NCBI GenBank assembly: GCA_016703645.1
Contig: JADJBR010000009.1
Location: forward strand, 1,331,269 to 1,395,268
Length of the DNA: 64,000 bases
From: Zoogloea sp.
Lineage (GTDB): Bacteria; Pseudomonadota; Gammaproteobacteria; Burkholderiales; Rhodocyclaceae
Reading direction: 5' to 3'
Below the pieces are notes generated by a model, which worked only from the letters and a program-made list of their open reading frames with translations, was not told the DNA's origin and made no database searches. This document shows, piece after piece, positions 30,559-39,636 of this stretch (its first letter is position 1; each line of letters starts with the position of its first letter). Both the position numbers and the translations under genes were made by a program.

Positions 30559-30906
30559 TCACGACACGGTGAAGTGCAGGGTGCTGCCTTCAAGCTGCAT
30601 GCTTCTTACCTTGATCAGTTTGCCGGGCTGCTTCTGCCGGATCACCGCCAGGCTTTCGCTGACGCCGCACCACAGGTCGGAGATCACTGATTGCTCGGTG
30701 ACCTCGACGCCGCGCTGGCTGTCGCCCGTGGCGGGCAGGCGAAAGCACATGCGGGCTTCCGCGCCATGCACGACGAACCAGCCCTTGATGTCTTCCGTCC
30801 GGGCGATCTGCCAGTCGAAGCCCAGGGTGTGCAAGGCCTCGGCGAAGGGCGCGTAACCCTTTTCCATGTCCTTGAAGTTGATGGTGTCGGTGGGGAGGGT
30901 TTGCAT
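30559..30906 (-). CDS. Small protein of unknown function
   Basis: 115 residues with no signal or membrane segment. The pattern (FAEALHTLGFDWQIARTEDI, GWFVVHGAEARMCFRLPATG, LIKVRSMQLEGSTLHFTVS) suggests a small alpha/beta fold ending in strands. Family not recognised. It lies downstream of rlmA on the same strand with a 39-base gap, so the two may share a transcript. Confidence 0.6.
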   Translation of the reverse strand: MQTLPTDTINFKDMEKGYAPFAEALHTLGFDWQIARTEDIKGWFVVHGAEARMCFRLPATGDSQRGVEVTEQSVISDLWCGVSESLAVIRQKQPGKLIKVRSMQLEGSTLHFTVS

Positions 30907-30945
30907 GGGCGTGGCTCAGGTTGGGTTCCAGCAGGGGTGCAACGG

Positions 30946-31830
30946 TCAGGCCTCGACTTTAGCGGCTTCCGCGCAGTTTCGCTCGAAGCGCGTCAGGCGC
31001 ACGTCCACGGTCAGGCTCAGGTGCGTGAGGGTGGTGGCGCGGGCACGCCCTTCGGCGCTGGCGCGATAGAGGTGGGGCGTCATGACCAACAGGTCGGCAA
31101 TCTGCTCCGGGCTGGACAGTGCGAGCGTGTAGCGGACGGGCTCCGCCGCCGGCAGGGCGCGGAAGCCGGCCGGGGCGGCCGGGCTGGCGGGCCGCTCAGG
31201 TTTGAGGCTGGGGTAGATGATCTCGCGCAACTCACGCAGGTGGTCGGGTCCGGCATCCACCTGGACCAGCAGGCCGCCGGGCCGAAGCACCCGGGCGAAC
31301 TCCGGGTACACCGGAAAGCCGAACATGCACAGCACGCGGTCCAGGGTGCCCGGCAGTACCGGCAGGTTGGCATTGCTGCCGACAACCCATCGGGTATGGC
31401 TGTCCTGCTTCGCCGCAGCAAGCACGGCCCATTTCGAAATGTCGAGGCCCAGCAGGGCCAGGGCCTGGCCGCGCCCTTTGGCGGCGGTGGCGAGCTGGCG
31501 CAGGTAATAACCTTCGCCGCAGCCTGCGTCGAGGCAGCCGGCGGTGCTTTCGGGCGACAGGCCCGCCAGGGCGGCCTCGGTCACCGCCTGTGCGATGGGC
31601 TGGTAGACACCGGCTTCCAGGAAACGTCGACGTGCGGCGATCATCTCCTTGCTGTCACCCGGGTCGCGGGAGCGCTTGTTCTGCACCGGCAGCAGATTCA
31701 CGTAGCCCTGGCTGGCGACGTCGAAGCTGTGGCCGGCGGCGCAGCGCCAGCTGGCGCCATGGGGTTCCAGGGCATTCCCATCCAGGGGGCAGGCAAGGGC
31801 CGGGAATGGAATGATCGGGGCGGAGGGCAT
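30946..31830 (-). CDS. rlmA: 23S rRNA (guanine-N1)-methyltransferase RlmA-type
   Basis: 294 residues. The N-terminal zinc-binding part has CPLDG and WRCAAGHSFD, followed by the family motif QGYVNLLP (VNLL) and KEMIAARRRFLEAG. The SAM-binding site is CLDAGCGEGYYLRQL near residue 100. The family methylates N1 of G745 (RlmA-I) or G748 (RlmA-II/TlrB) in helix 35 of 23S rRNA. Gram-negative members use G745. The cysteine pattern is C-x12-C-x3-H with a further ligand unclear. Confidence 0.9.
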   Translation of the reverse strand: MPSAPIIPFPALACPLDGNALEPHGASWRCAAGHSFDVASQGYVNLLPVQNKRSRDPGDSKEMIAARRRFLEAGVYQPIAQAVTEAALAGLSPESTAGCLDAGCGEGYYLRQLATAAKGRGQALALLGLDISKWAVLAAAKQDSHTRWVVGSNANLPVLPGTLDRVLCMFGFPVYPEFARVLRPGGLLVQVDAGPDHLRELREIIYPSLKPERPASPAAPAGFRALPAAEPVRYTLALSSPEQIADLLVMTPHLYRASAEGRARATTLTHLSLTVDVRLTRFERNCAEAAKVEA

Positions 31831-32080
31831 GTCGGGGCTGCGGGAAGAGTGCCCTGGGGCACGGCGGCCCCGATGTTAGCGCGAAAGCGCGGCACCGTAC
31901 CTGCGGGGTGGCAGGCCGGGCCTGGCTTGACGGGAGCAGGGCGGATCGCGCAAAGGTGAAGGGCAGGGCCGCGCGAGTCGTTTGCAGGCCTCCGCCAATG
32001 GCGGGTCCCTGACCCGCACGGAGGGCGGTGAAGGGCGACCTCCGCCGCCCCCGGAGGCCCCGTGAGGAAGGATCTTCCCC

Positions 32081-32914
32081 TCAGCCAGGCGGCTTGCGCA
32101 GCAGGCGGGTGATGTCCCGGCCACTGATCGCTTCATCGGCGTAGCCGAAGCTGCCCTTTTCCTGAACCTCCTTCGCGGCGCGCAGAAAGGCCCCGTAGGC
32201 AGCCCGGGCAAAGGAGCCGCCGACGCTGATCCGCTTGACGCCCAGTGCTTCCAGATCGGCCACCGTGAGTGTCACGCCCTCCATGCCCATCAGCACGTTC
32301 ACGGGCCGGTCCACCGAGCTCACCACCGCGGCGATGTCTTCGCGGGTGCGCAGGCCGGGGGCGAAGAGCACGTCGGCGCCGGCTTCCTGGTAGGCCTGCA
32401 GGCGCCGGATGGTGTCGGCCAGGTCGGGCTGGCCGATGAAGTAGTTCTCGGCCCGGGCCGTCAGCGTGAAGGGAAAGGGCAGGTCGCGGGCTGCTTCGAC
32501 GGCGGCGCGGATGCGCTCGGTGGCGAGGGCCAGCGGGTAGAGGGGCTCCGCGCGGTCGCCGCTGCTGTCCTCGATCGATCCCCCGACAATGCCCGTTGTG
32601 GCTGCCAGCCGGAGGGTGTTGGCCACCGTCTCGGGGGCGGCGCCGAAGCCGTTCTCCAGATCTGCACTGAGGGGCAGGTAGGTGGCCGCCGGCATCTCGC
32701 CCAGGTGGGCCATCATCCCTTCGCGGCCGACGGCGCCATCCGTCAGTCCGCAGGAGAACGCGTGGCCTGCGCCCGTGGACGCCAGGGCCTTGAAGCCCAT
32801 CCGGGCCAGCAGCCGTGCCGAGCCTGCGTCCCAGGGGTTGGGGATGACGAAGCAGCCGGGGTCGGCATGGAGTTGCCGGAAGGCGAGCGCCCGGGCGGTG
32901 AGAGTGTCGGTCAT
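32081..32914 (-). CDS. Isocitrate lyase / PEP mutase family protein
   Basis: 277 residues of the (beta/alpha)8 superfamily. The entry FVIPNPWDAGSARLLARMGF and the metal-binding DLENGFG (the place of DxDxGYG in isocitrate lyase) are typical of the PEP mutase-like branch. GGSIEDSSGD follows. The KKCGH loop of isocitrate lyases is absent, so isocitrate cleavage is not expected. Likely reactions are C-C or P-C bond changes on 2-oxo acids, such as oxaloacetate or 2-methylisocitrate type. It is divergent from a LysR regulator, which probably controls it. Confidence 0.85.
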   Translation of the reverse strand: MTDTLTARALAFRQLHADPGCFVIPNPWDAGSARLLARMGFKALASTGAGHAFSCGLTDGAVGREGMMAHLGEMPAATYLPLSADLENGFGAAPETVANTLRLAATTGIVGGSIEDSSGDRAEPLYPLALATERIRAAVEAARDLPFPFTLTARAENYFIGQPDLADTIRRLQAYQEAGADVLFAPGLRTREDIAAVVSSVDRPVNVLMGMEGVTLTVADLEALGVKRISVGGSFARAAYGAFLRAAKEVQEKGSFGYADEAISGRDITRLLRKPPG

Positions 32915-33115
32915 GGTCGGTGTGCTCCTGTGGGGGGAAGGACGTGGGGGCTCGGGCGGTGGCCGGGGCTGCGACCCCTTCCGTGTTCGTCGCGCCTCGC
33001 ATTCCTGATCTTCAGATCAGGGGCATGGCTTGCGTGATCGTTCATGGGCTGATTAGACTGGCTTGGGCGCAGGCCTTCAAACCACTTTTTCGATCTATTT
33101 GCATGAGGTGATGGA

Positions 33116-34024
33116 ATGTCAATTGCGCTTGTTCGGCTTCCGTCCCTGGATCTGATCCGCGGCTTTGTTGCGGTCGGGCGGCGCATGAGCATCACCCTGG
33201 CGGCCCACGACCTCTGCCTGACCCAGTCAGCGGTGAGCCGCCAGGTGCTGGCCCTGGAGGACATGCTCGGTGTGCGCCTGCTGGTGCGGGGGCATCGCGC
33301 CATCGCCTTCACGCCGGAGGGCGAACGTCTGTTTCGCAGTGCTGACGGGGCCATCCAGCAGTTGCAGGATGTGATCGGCGCGATCCGGGTCACGGCGGCG
33401 TCCCGGCCCGTGACCGTGACCACCAGCATCGGCGTGGCGGGCCTGTGGCTGCTCCCCCGGCTGGGGGATTTTCTGCGCCGCCACCCGGGCATCGACGTGC
33501 GCCTGTCCGCCACCAATACCCTCGCCGATCTGCGTTTCGACGGGCTGGATCTGGCCATCCGCTACTGTGCGCCGGAGGCGGCCCCGGAGGGGGCGATCCG
33601 TCTTTTCGGCGAGACCGTGGCACCGGTGGCTCATCCTTCCCTGGGCCTGACGGAACTGAAGACGCCCGAGGGGCTGGAAGGCCAGGTGCTGCTCGAATTC
33701 GACGGGGAGTATCGCCCCTGGCTGCAGTGGAGCGAGTGGCTGGCCAGCCAGGGGTGGGGGGCGCTCAAGCCCCGGGGCGTGCTGCGCTTCAATCAGTACG
33801 ATCAGATGATCCAGGCGGCGATTGCCGGTCAGGGCGTGGCCCTCGGGCGTCTCGAGCTGATCGGGCTGGCCCTGGCCGACGGACGGCTGGCGCGCTGCGA
33901 CCTGCCCCGCCCGGGGCCGGTGTCGGCCAATGCCTACTGGTTGCTGCGGGGCGAGGCCGCGCCCCGCGCCGAGGTGGAAGAGGTGGTGCGCTGGATTCTT
34001 GCCGAGGCGGGGGCCGAGGGCTAG
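33116..34024 (+). CDS. LysR-family regulator (GcvA-like)
   Basis: 302 residues. The N-terminal winged helix (ITLAAHDLCLTQSAVSRQVL, then EDMLGVRLLVRGHRAIAFTP) is the LysR signature of the GcvA group. The rest is the periplasmic-binding-like effector domain. gaggtg lies just upstream of the ATG. It is transcribed away from the PEP mutase-like gene across 201 bases, the usual layout for a LysR protein and its target. Confidence 0.93.
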   Translation: MSIALVRLPSLDLIRGFVAVGRRMSITLAAHDLCLTQSAVSRQVLALEDMLGVRLLVRGHRAIAFTPEGERLFRSADGAIQQLQDVIGAIRVTAASRPVTVTTSIGVAGLWLLPRLGDFLRRHPGIDVRLSATNTLADLRFDGLDLAIRYCAPEAAPEGAIRLFGETVAPVAHPSLGLTELKTPEGLEGQVLLEFDGEYRPWLQWSEWLASQGWGALKPRGVLRFNQYDQMIQAAIAGQGVALGRLELIGLALADGRLARCDLPRPGPVSANAYWLLRGEAAPRAEVEEVVRWILAEAGAEG

Positions 34025-34099
34025 CCGGTGCTGTCGTGCTCCCCGTTGTCGGCGGTGTGCCGCGTAGGGCCGGCATGGCCTTGATAAATCATGCCTGAA

Positions 34100-34142
34100 T
34101 GGGCACCTTTGACATTCGTATTAAGAATGTCAAAGGTGCCCA
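34100..34142. repeat. 17-bp perfect palindrome with 7-base loop
   Basis: GGGCACCTTTGACATTC (34101-34117) and its exact complement (34125-34141) flank GTATTAA; T34100 and A34142 also pair. It lies between the LysR gene and the next operon. There is no T-run, so it is not a classic terminator. It could be a strong operator, a Rho-independent hairpin variant or a tiny mobile remnant. Confidence 0.75.
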
Positions 34143-34278
34143 ATCGTCGTTTGAGAGTCCTGCGTGGATGGCTTTAAATGGGGGTGTTCCGGCGGTATTT
34201 AGGTGACGGCCGGTTACTTTTACCTATTCTTGGAGCGAATTCATCGTGTTTTCGCCCCAGCCTTGTCAAGGAGCTCCC

Positions 34279-35187
34279 ATGCGAATCCAGGCATCCCGAT
34301 ATCCGGCATCCCGCGTCCCGGTCCCCCAGCCCGCCCCGTTTGCACCGGCCCTGCCGAGGCTGCCGGGGGTGGCGGCCAGCCTTGGCTATCTGGGGGCTAC
34401 GCCCGAGCGGCCCTTCAACTACATGTATCAGCCGCCAGTGGGCACCCCTTGGCAGAACTGCGAATACACCCTGCAGCGCATGCACGTGGCGGATGCCCGT
34501 GCCATCGCCGCCCGTCCCTCCATTGACCGGGAGGGCTATGAGCTGTGGGACGCGCCGACCGGCGTGGCCGACTTTGCCGACGAAGCGGCAATCCGGCGTT
34601 ATTACTACGCAGAAGCCGCCGAGCTGGCGCGATGGGTCACCGGGGCCCGGCAGGCCTGGGTGTTCGATCACCTGGTGCGCCGTCGTGAGGCCGGGCGCCC
34701 GGCCCTCGGGTTCGGCCGCCAGGGTGACGGCAGCAACCCGGCGGCGGTGGGCCGCGTGCATAACGACTACAGCGAGGCCTCCGGACGGCGCCGGCTGGAG
34801 CTGGTGCTCACCGACCCTGCTGAACTGGCCCGGGTGGAGCGCTTTGCCATCGTCAACATCTGGCGCTCGATCCGCGGCCCGGTGCTGGACACGCCCCTGG
34901 CCGTCTGCGACGCCCGTTCGGTGTCGTCCCGGGATCTGGTGGCGGCCGAGATCCGCTACCCGGAGCGCACAGGCGAGATCTACCTGGTCCGCCATGCCGC
35001 CCGGCATCAATGGGCCTACTTTCCCGGCATGGACCGTCACGAGGCCCTGATCTTCAAGCAGTACGACTCCCAGATCAACGGCACGGCCCGCTTCACGCCC
35101 CATTCGGCCTTCGACCTCCCTGATGTTCCGCCCGACACCCCGCTCCGGGAGAGCATCGAAGTGCGTTGTCTGGTTGTTTTCGAGTGA
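34279..35187 (+). CDS. CmcJ/NvfI-family oxidoreductase
   Basis: 302 residues from MRIQASRYPASRVPV, with aaggag upstream. It matches the CmcJ/NvfI family (2OG-Fe oxygenase-like, named from the cephamycin methoxylase partner and fungal NvfI): FNYMYQPPVGTPWQNCEYTL, GRVHNDYSEASG (His-x-Asp metal site), FAIVNIWRSIRGPVLDTPLA and AYFPGMDRHEALIFKQYDS. It is the first gene of a three-gene operon with an HCCA isomerase-like protein and a thioesterase. The true substrate is unknown. Confidence 0.85.
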   Translation: MRIQASRYPASRVPVPQPAPFAPALPRLPGVAASLGYLGATPERPFNYMYQPPVGTPWQNCEYTLQRMHVADARAIAARPSIDREGYELWDAPTGVADFADEAAIRRYYYAEAAELARWVTGARQAWVFDHLVRRREAGRPALGFGRQGDGSNPAAVGRVHNDYSEASGRRRLELVLTDPAELARVERFAIVNIWRSIRGPVLDTPLAVCDARSVSSRDLVAAEIRYPERTGEIYLVRHAARHQWAYFPGMDRHEALIFKQYDSQINGTARFTPHSAFDLPDVPPDTPLRESIEVRCLVVFE

Positions 35188-35198
35188 AGGAGCCCGCC

Positions 35199-35828
35199 AT
35201 GAGCCCATCCCCCTGCGCCCCCGCGCCCCTCATCGAGTTCTGGTTCGAGTTCGGCAGCAACTACAGCTACCCCAGCGTGATGCGCATTGAAGCGGCTGCG
35301 GCCCGGCTTGGTGTCCGGGTTGCCTGGAAGCCCTTCATGCTCGGCCCGATCTTCCGTGAGCTGGGCATGGACAACTCCCCCTTCGTGCTGCAGAAGGAGA
35401 AGGGTGCCTACATGTGGCACGACATCGCCCGGGAATGCCGCAAGTACGGCCTGCCCTGGACACGCCCGAGCACCTTTCCGCGCCTCGGCGTGCTGCCCTT
35501 GCGGGTGGCCATCCAGGGTGCGGACGCCCCGTGGATGGAGGCCTTCTGTCAGCGGGTGATGCAGCTCAACTTCGTGCACGACCAGGACATCAACCACCCC
35601 GAACCCCTCGCCGCCATCCTTACCGAGCTGGGCCTGCCGGCGGCCGAACTCCTCGCCCGCGCCGGTTCGGAGGAGATCAAGGCCCGTCTGCGGGAGCAGA
35701 CTGCCGAAGCCCGTGCCCGGGGCATCTTCGGGGCACCCACCTTTTTTGTCGGCGAAGAGATGTTCTGGGGCAACGACCGTCTTGATGACGCCCTCGCCCT
35801 GGCCGCATCGCAAGGGGCGCAGCCATGA
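35199..35828 (+). CDS. DsbA-family 2-hydroxychromene-2-carboxylate isomerase-like protein
   Basis: 209 residues from MSPSPCAPAP, with aaggag upstream. The thioredoxin-fold kappa-GST layout is seen in EFWFEFGSNYSYPSVMRIEA (Ser/Asn in place of the CxxC), VAWKPFMLGPIF and GIFGAPTFFVGEEMFWGNDR. The founding enzyme isomerises an intermediate of naphthalene breakdown with glutathione. Many homologues have other, unknown aromatic or glutathione-dependent jobs. It is coupled to the thioesterase by ATGA. Confidence 0.88.
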   Translation: MSPSPCAPAPLIEFWFEFGSNYSYPSVMRIEAAAARLGVRVAWKPFMLGPIFRELGMDNSPFVLQKEKGAYMWHDIARECRKYGLPWTRPSTFPRLGVLPLRVAIQGADAPWMEAFCQRVMQLNFVHDQDINHPEPLAAILTELGLPAAELLARAGSEEIKARLREQTAEARARGIFGAPTFFVGEEMFWGNDRLDDALALAASQGAQP

Positions 35829-36259
35829 ACGCCTCCAGCCCGCGGGAGGCGATCTGGCTGGAACAGGGCTATCGCCCGTGGCCCGCCAAGGGCGGCTTTC
35901 TGCCCGCCAACGCCCGGCTCTTCCACCGGGAGGATGGTGCCCACCTGCGTTTCCGCGTGGAGCTGGGCCCCGCCCACTGCAACGGCAGCGGGCGGGTGCA
36001 TGGTGGTTTCATCGCCACCCTGGCGGATGTGTGGCTGGGCTACAACCTGGCCCGACGCCTGGCGCCCGAGGTGCGCTTCGTCACCGCCAGCCTGCAGGTG
36101 GACTATCTGGGCGCAGTGGCCGCCGGAGACTGGCTGGAGAGTGAGATCGACTGGGTTCGCACCGGTGGGAAGCTGAACCACGCCGCCGGCCGGATCCGGT
36201 CCGGCGACGGACGCCTGGTCACGGCCATGCGGGCGAGCTTTGTCAGCCTGGGCGCCTAG
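35825..36259 (+). CDS. PaaI-family hot-dog thioesterase
   Basis: 144 residues. The hot-dog fold is marked by CNGSGRVHGGFIATLADVWL, where the HGG and Asp of PaaI-type acyl-CoA thioesterases occur. It overlaps the upstream gene by ATGA. It ends tail to tail with the FMN reductase gene (overlapping stops). In this operon it would release a CoA product or clear a stalled thioester; the substrate is not known. Confidence 0.88.
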   Translation: MNASSPREAIWLEQGYRPWPAKGGFLPANARLFHREDGAHLRFRVELGPAHCNGSGRVHGGFIATLADVWLGYNLARRLAPEVRFVTASLQVDYLGAVAAGDWLESEIDWVRTGGKLNHAAGRIRSGDGRLVTAMRASFVSLGA

Positions 36260-36801
36260 CCGCGCAGGCGCGCCACCTTGCCGGCAAGGGCCTGCATCTG
36301 CTCCTTGACCAGTTTGCCCAGGCGTTCGTCGGTCAGATTGCCGTCGGCATCGAAGGCGCCGGCGAAGGCGTTGGCGAAAACCTCCGGCTTGTTGAGGGGT
36401 TGCAGGTCGAGGAACACGCAGACCTGACGCAGGTGATACTGGGCGCGGGACGTTCCCATGCCGCCGCCAGCGCCCATGATGGCCACGGCCTTGCCGGCGA
36501 GGAGGGCGTTGTCGGGTTCCCGGGAGGCCCAGTCCAGGATGTTCTTGAGGGCAGGCGCCATGGAGTAGTTGTACTCGGTGCACGCCAGTACCAGGGCGTC
36601 CGCGGCGGCCAGTTGGGTCAGCACGCGGCGGACCGCCGCGGGTTTTTCGGTGATGTCGGCGTTATAGAAGGGGATGTCGCGAAGCTCGGCGATTTCCATG
36701 CTGACGCCTTCCGGCAGACTGGCCTGCGCTGCTCGCAGCAGACCCCTGTTGGTGGATTTTTCGCGCAGGCTGCCGGCGATGCCGAGGAGCTTGATGGACA
36801 T
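36256..36801 (-). CDS. NAD(P)H-dependent FMN reductase (SsuE/ChrR type)
   Basis: 181 residues from MSIKLLGIAGSLREKSTNRG; gaaggaag lies upstream, and the longer frame to 36882 lacks a motif. GIAGSLREKSTNRGLL binds FMN phosphate, and LVLACTEYNYSMAPALKNIL with DWASRE completes the flavodoxin-like fold. It reduces free FMN or quinone-like compounds. It is convergent with the thioesterase gene and divergent from the puuE operon. Confidence 0.9.
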   Translation of the reverse strand: MSIKLLGIAGSLREKSTNRGLLRAAQASLPEGVSMEIAELRDIPFYNADITEKPAAVRRVLTQLAAADALVLACTEYNYSMAPALKNILDWASREPDNALLAGKAVAIMGAGGGMGTSRAQYHLRQVCVFLDLQPLNKPEVFANAFAGAFDADGNLTDERLGKLVKEQMQALAGKVARLRG

Positions 36802-37036
36802 GGTGTCTTCCTTCTCTGTGGTGTGGGTAAGGTGAGGGCCGGGCACAATATCGAAACCCGGATATCGCTTATAGGCCGCCATGGGTGCCGTTTGGCGCCG
36901 GGCGCTCTAAACTCGCCCCATCGTCGTCAGTGACGATCCAGCACACCCGACGCGGGCCGCGCCTTCGCCTTCACCTGTGACAGCGCCCGCCGCCCGTGCG
37001 TTCGGCGTGCCGGATACATCAAGGAGCCGCATCGTC

Positions 37037-37972
37037 ATGTCAGTACCACCCGCCTATCCCCGCGACCTCGTCGGCTACGGCCGCAATCCGCCTTTCGCCG
37101 ACTGGCCGGGGCGGGCGCGGGTGGCGGTGCAGTTCGTCCTCAACTACGAAGAGGGGGCCGAGAACTGCGTGCTCCACGGTGACGCCGGGAGCGAGCAGTT
37201 CCTCTCCGAACTCTTCAACCCGGCCAGCTTCCCCGAGCGCCATCTCTCCATGGAGGGCGTCTACGAGTATGGCTCCCGGGTCGGTGTGTGGCGCATCCTG
37301 CGGGAGTTCGAGCGGCGTGGTCTGCCCCTGACCGTCTTCGGTGTGTCCATGGCCCTGCAACGTCACCCCGAAGTCACCGCGGCCTTCCGCGAGCTTGGCC
37401 ACGAGATCGCCTGCCATGGCTGGCGCTGGATCCACTACCAGAACGTGGACGAAGCCACCGAGCGCGAGCACATGCGTATCGGCATGGCCATCATCGAGCA
37501 GCTCACCGGGGAGCGTGCCCTGGGCTGGTACACGGGGCGAAACTCCCCCAATACCCGGCGTCTGGTGGCCGACCATGGGGGCTTTCTGTATGACTCGGAT
37601 TACTACGGTGACGACCTGCCCTTCTGGACCGAGGTGCAGAAGACCGACGGCAGCCGTGTGCCCCATCTGGTGGTGCCCTACACCCTCGACACCAACGACA
37701 TGCGCTTTGCCCTGCCCCAGGGCTTTTCCCATGGCGACGAGTTCTTTGAATACCTGCGCGACGCCTTTGACGTGATGTACGCCGAGGGTGACGATCGCCC
37801 GGCCATGCTCAGCGTGGGCATGCACTGCCGCCTGCTCGGCCGACCCGGCCGTTTCAGGGCCCTGCAGCGCTTCCTTGACCACATCGAAAGGCACGACCGT
37901 GTATGGGTGTGCCGTCGGGTGGACATTGCCCGTCACTGGATCGCCAGACACCCCGGCCCTACCGCGGCCTGA
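37037..37972 (+). CDS. puuE: Allantoinase PuuE (polysaccharide deacetylase-like)
   Basis: 311 residues from MSVPPAYPRDLVGYGRNPPF, with aaggag upstream. This is the cofactor-lean allantoinase of the polysaccharide-deacetylase fold (NodB superfamily), with GHEIACHGWRWIHYQ and WYTGRNSPNTRRLV. It opens the hydantoin ring of allantoin to allantoate. It is followed by allantoicase and ureidoglycolate lyase, which supports the assignment over a sugar deacetylase. Confidence 0.93.
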   Translation: MSVPPAYPRDLVGYGRNPPFADWPGRARVAVQFVLNYEEGAENCVLHGDAGSEQFLSELFNPASFPERHLSMEGVYEYGSRVGVWRILREFERRGLPLTVFGVSMALQRHPEVTAAFRELGHEIACHGWRWIHYQNVDEATEREHMRIGMAIIEQLTGERALGWYTGRNSPNTRRLVADHGGFLYDSDYYGDDLPFWTEVQKTDGSRVPHLVVPYTLDTNDMRFALPQGFSHGDEFFEYLRDAFDVMYAEGDDRPAMLSVGMHCRLLGRPGRFRALQRFLDHIERHDRVWVCRRVDIARHWIARHPGPTAA

Positions 37973-37996
37973 CCGAGAACCCAAGGAGATTTCCCC

Positions 37997-39049
37997 ATGG
38001 CCAGCCATACCCCCGGCGCCCCCGTTTTTGCGCCCCCCGCCGACCTGCCCGAATGGGCCCTGCGTTCGGTGGACCTCGCCAGTCCGCGCCTTGGCGCCAC
38101 GGCCCTGTTTGCCTCCGACGATTTCTTTGCCGAGGTCGCGCGCATGCTCAACCCCGAGCCGGCCCAGTTCGTGCCCGGGAAGTTCGACACCAACGGCAAG
38201 TGGATGGATGGCTGGGAATCGCGCCGCAAGCGGGTCGCCGGCCACGATTGGGCGCTGGTGAAGTTGGGCGTTAAGGGTGTGATCCGCGGTTTCGACGTGG
38301 ACACCAGCCACTTCACCGGCAACTACCCGCCGGCCGTGTCCATCGAGGCCACCGTATCGGCCAGCGACGACGTGGAGGCGCTCAAGGGCGCGGGCTGGAC
38401 CGAGATCCTGCCCGCCACCGCCCTCGGCCCCAGCAGCCACCACCTCATCGAGTGCGCCAGCACCCAGGCCTGGACCCACCTGCGGGTGAACATCTTCCCC
38501 GATGGCGGTATCGCCCGACTGCGCGTCTATGGCCGCCCGGTGGGCTCCCTGGAAGCCCTCGGCCCCGACGCGGTGATCGATCTGGTGGCCATGGAGAACG
38601 GCGGCCGTGCCGTGTCGTGGAACGACGCCAGCTTCGGCTCCAGCGTGGCGGCGCTGATGCTCCCCGGCCGTGGCCAGAACATGGGTGACGGCTGGGAGAC
38701 CCGCCGCCGCCGCGAACCCGGCAACGACTGGTGCGTGCTCGAACTGGGCGCCCCCGGCACGGTGGAAAGGATCGAGGTGGACACCGCCTTCTTCAAGGGA
38801 AACTACCCCGACCGCTGCTCCATCCAGGCCGCGTATGTGACCGGCGGCACCGACCGTTCCATCACCACCCAGTCCATGTTCTGGCAGACCCTGCTGCCCG
38901 AACAGAAACTGCAGATGGATGCGGTGCACAGCTTCAGCGACGAGATTGCCCGGCTCGGCCCCATCACCCACGTGCGCTTCAACATCTTTCCCGACGGCGG
39001 CGTGTCGCGCCTGCGCCTGTGGGGCAAGGTGAACAAGAAGGGCGCCTGA
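37997..39049 (+). CDS. alc: Allantoicase
   Basis: 350 residues made of two similar halves, each with a beta-sandwich unit. Matching pieces are [20 protein letters not shown] and [20 protein letters not shown], and [10 protein letters not shown] / [13 protein letters not shown] in each half. It hydrolyses allantoate to ureidoglycolate and urea. It starts 25 bases after puuE with an aaggag site, and its stop overlaps the allA start (TGATG). Confidence 0.95.
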   Translation: MASHTPGAPVFAPPADLPEWALRSVDLASPRLGATALFASDDFFAEVARMLNPEPAQFVPGKFDTNGKWMDGWESRRKRVAGHDWALVKLGVKGVIRGFDVDTSHFTGNYPPAVSIEATVSASDDVEALKGAGWTEILPATALGPSSHHLIECASTQAWTHLRVNIFPDGGIARLRVYGRPVGSLEALGPDAVIDLVAMENGGRAVSWNDASFGSSVAALMLPGRGQNMGDGWETRRRREPGNDWCVLELGAPGTVERIEVDTAFFKGNYPDRCSIQAAYVTGGTDRSITTQSMFWQTLLPEQKLQMDAVHSFSDEIARLGPITHVRFNIFPDGGVSRLRLWGKVNKKGA

Positions 39050-39546
39050 TGGGCTCCGTCATGCTCACTCCCGAGGCGCTCAGCGCCGAGGCCTTCGCGC
39101 CCTTCGGGCAAGTCATCGAGGCCAGCGATGCGGTGCGCCACTTCACCATCAACGGCGGCAACACCGAGCGTTACCACGACCTGGCCGAGATCGAACCCGG
39201 CCCCGATGGCAAGGTCATCCTGTCCATTTTCCGCGGCCAGCCGCGCACGCTTCCCTTTGTCGTGGAGATGATGGAGCGCCACCCCCTGGGCAGTCAGGCC
39301 TTCGTGCCCCTGTCCGGCAAGCCCTACCTGGTGGTGGTTGCCCCTGCCGGCGACCCGCCGGACGTGGATGCACTGCGGGTCTTCCTGGCCCGGGGTGACC
39401 AGGGCGTCAACTACGCCCCGGGCGTGTGGCATCACCCCTTGTTGGCGCTGGATGCAGTGTGCGACTTCCTGGTGGTGGATCGCAGCGGCACCACGCCCAA
39501 CTGCGACGAGGTGCGCGTCGACCCGCCGGGGTGCATCGGGTTCTGA
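39049..39546 (+). CDS. allA: Ureidoglycolate lyase
   Basis: 165 residues of the cupin-type AllA family: [35 protein letters not shown] and [16 protein letters not shown] are hallmark segments. It splits ureidoglycolate to glyoxylate and urea, the last step of the pathway. The start codon shares one base with the allantoicase stop, so translation is coupled. Confidence 0.94.
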   Translation: MGSVMLTPEALSAEAFAPFGQVIEASDAVRHFTINGGNTERYHDLAEIEPGPDGKVILSIFRGQPRTLPFVVEMMERHPLGSQAFVPLSGKPYLVVVAPAGDPPDVDALRVFLARGDQGVNYAPGVWHHPLLALDAVCDFLVVDRSGTTPNCDEVRVDPPGCIGF

Positions 39547-39636
39547 GGGCGGGAAGTCCTTCGACCGGGACGCGCAGAATTCCGCCCGCGTCGAGGTCCG
39601 CCGCCCGGTGCTGCGGGCGGCGGCCGTGCGCCGGTT

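Noticed and set aside
36882-37036. Start of PuuE at 36977
   Set aside because: The aaggag ribosome site lies just before the ATG at 37037, and the extra residues are not conserved.
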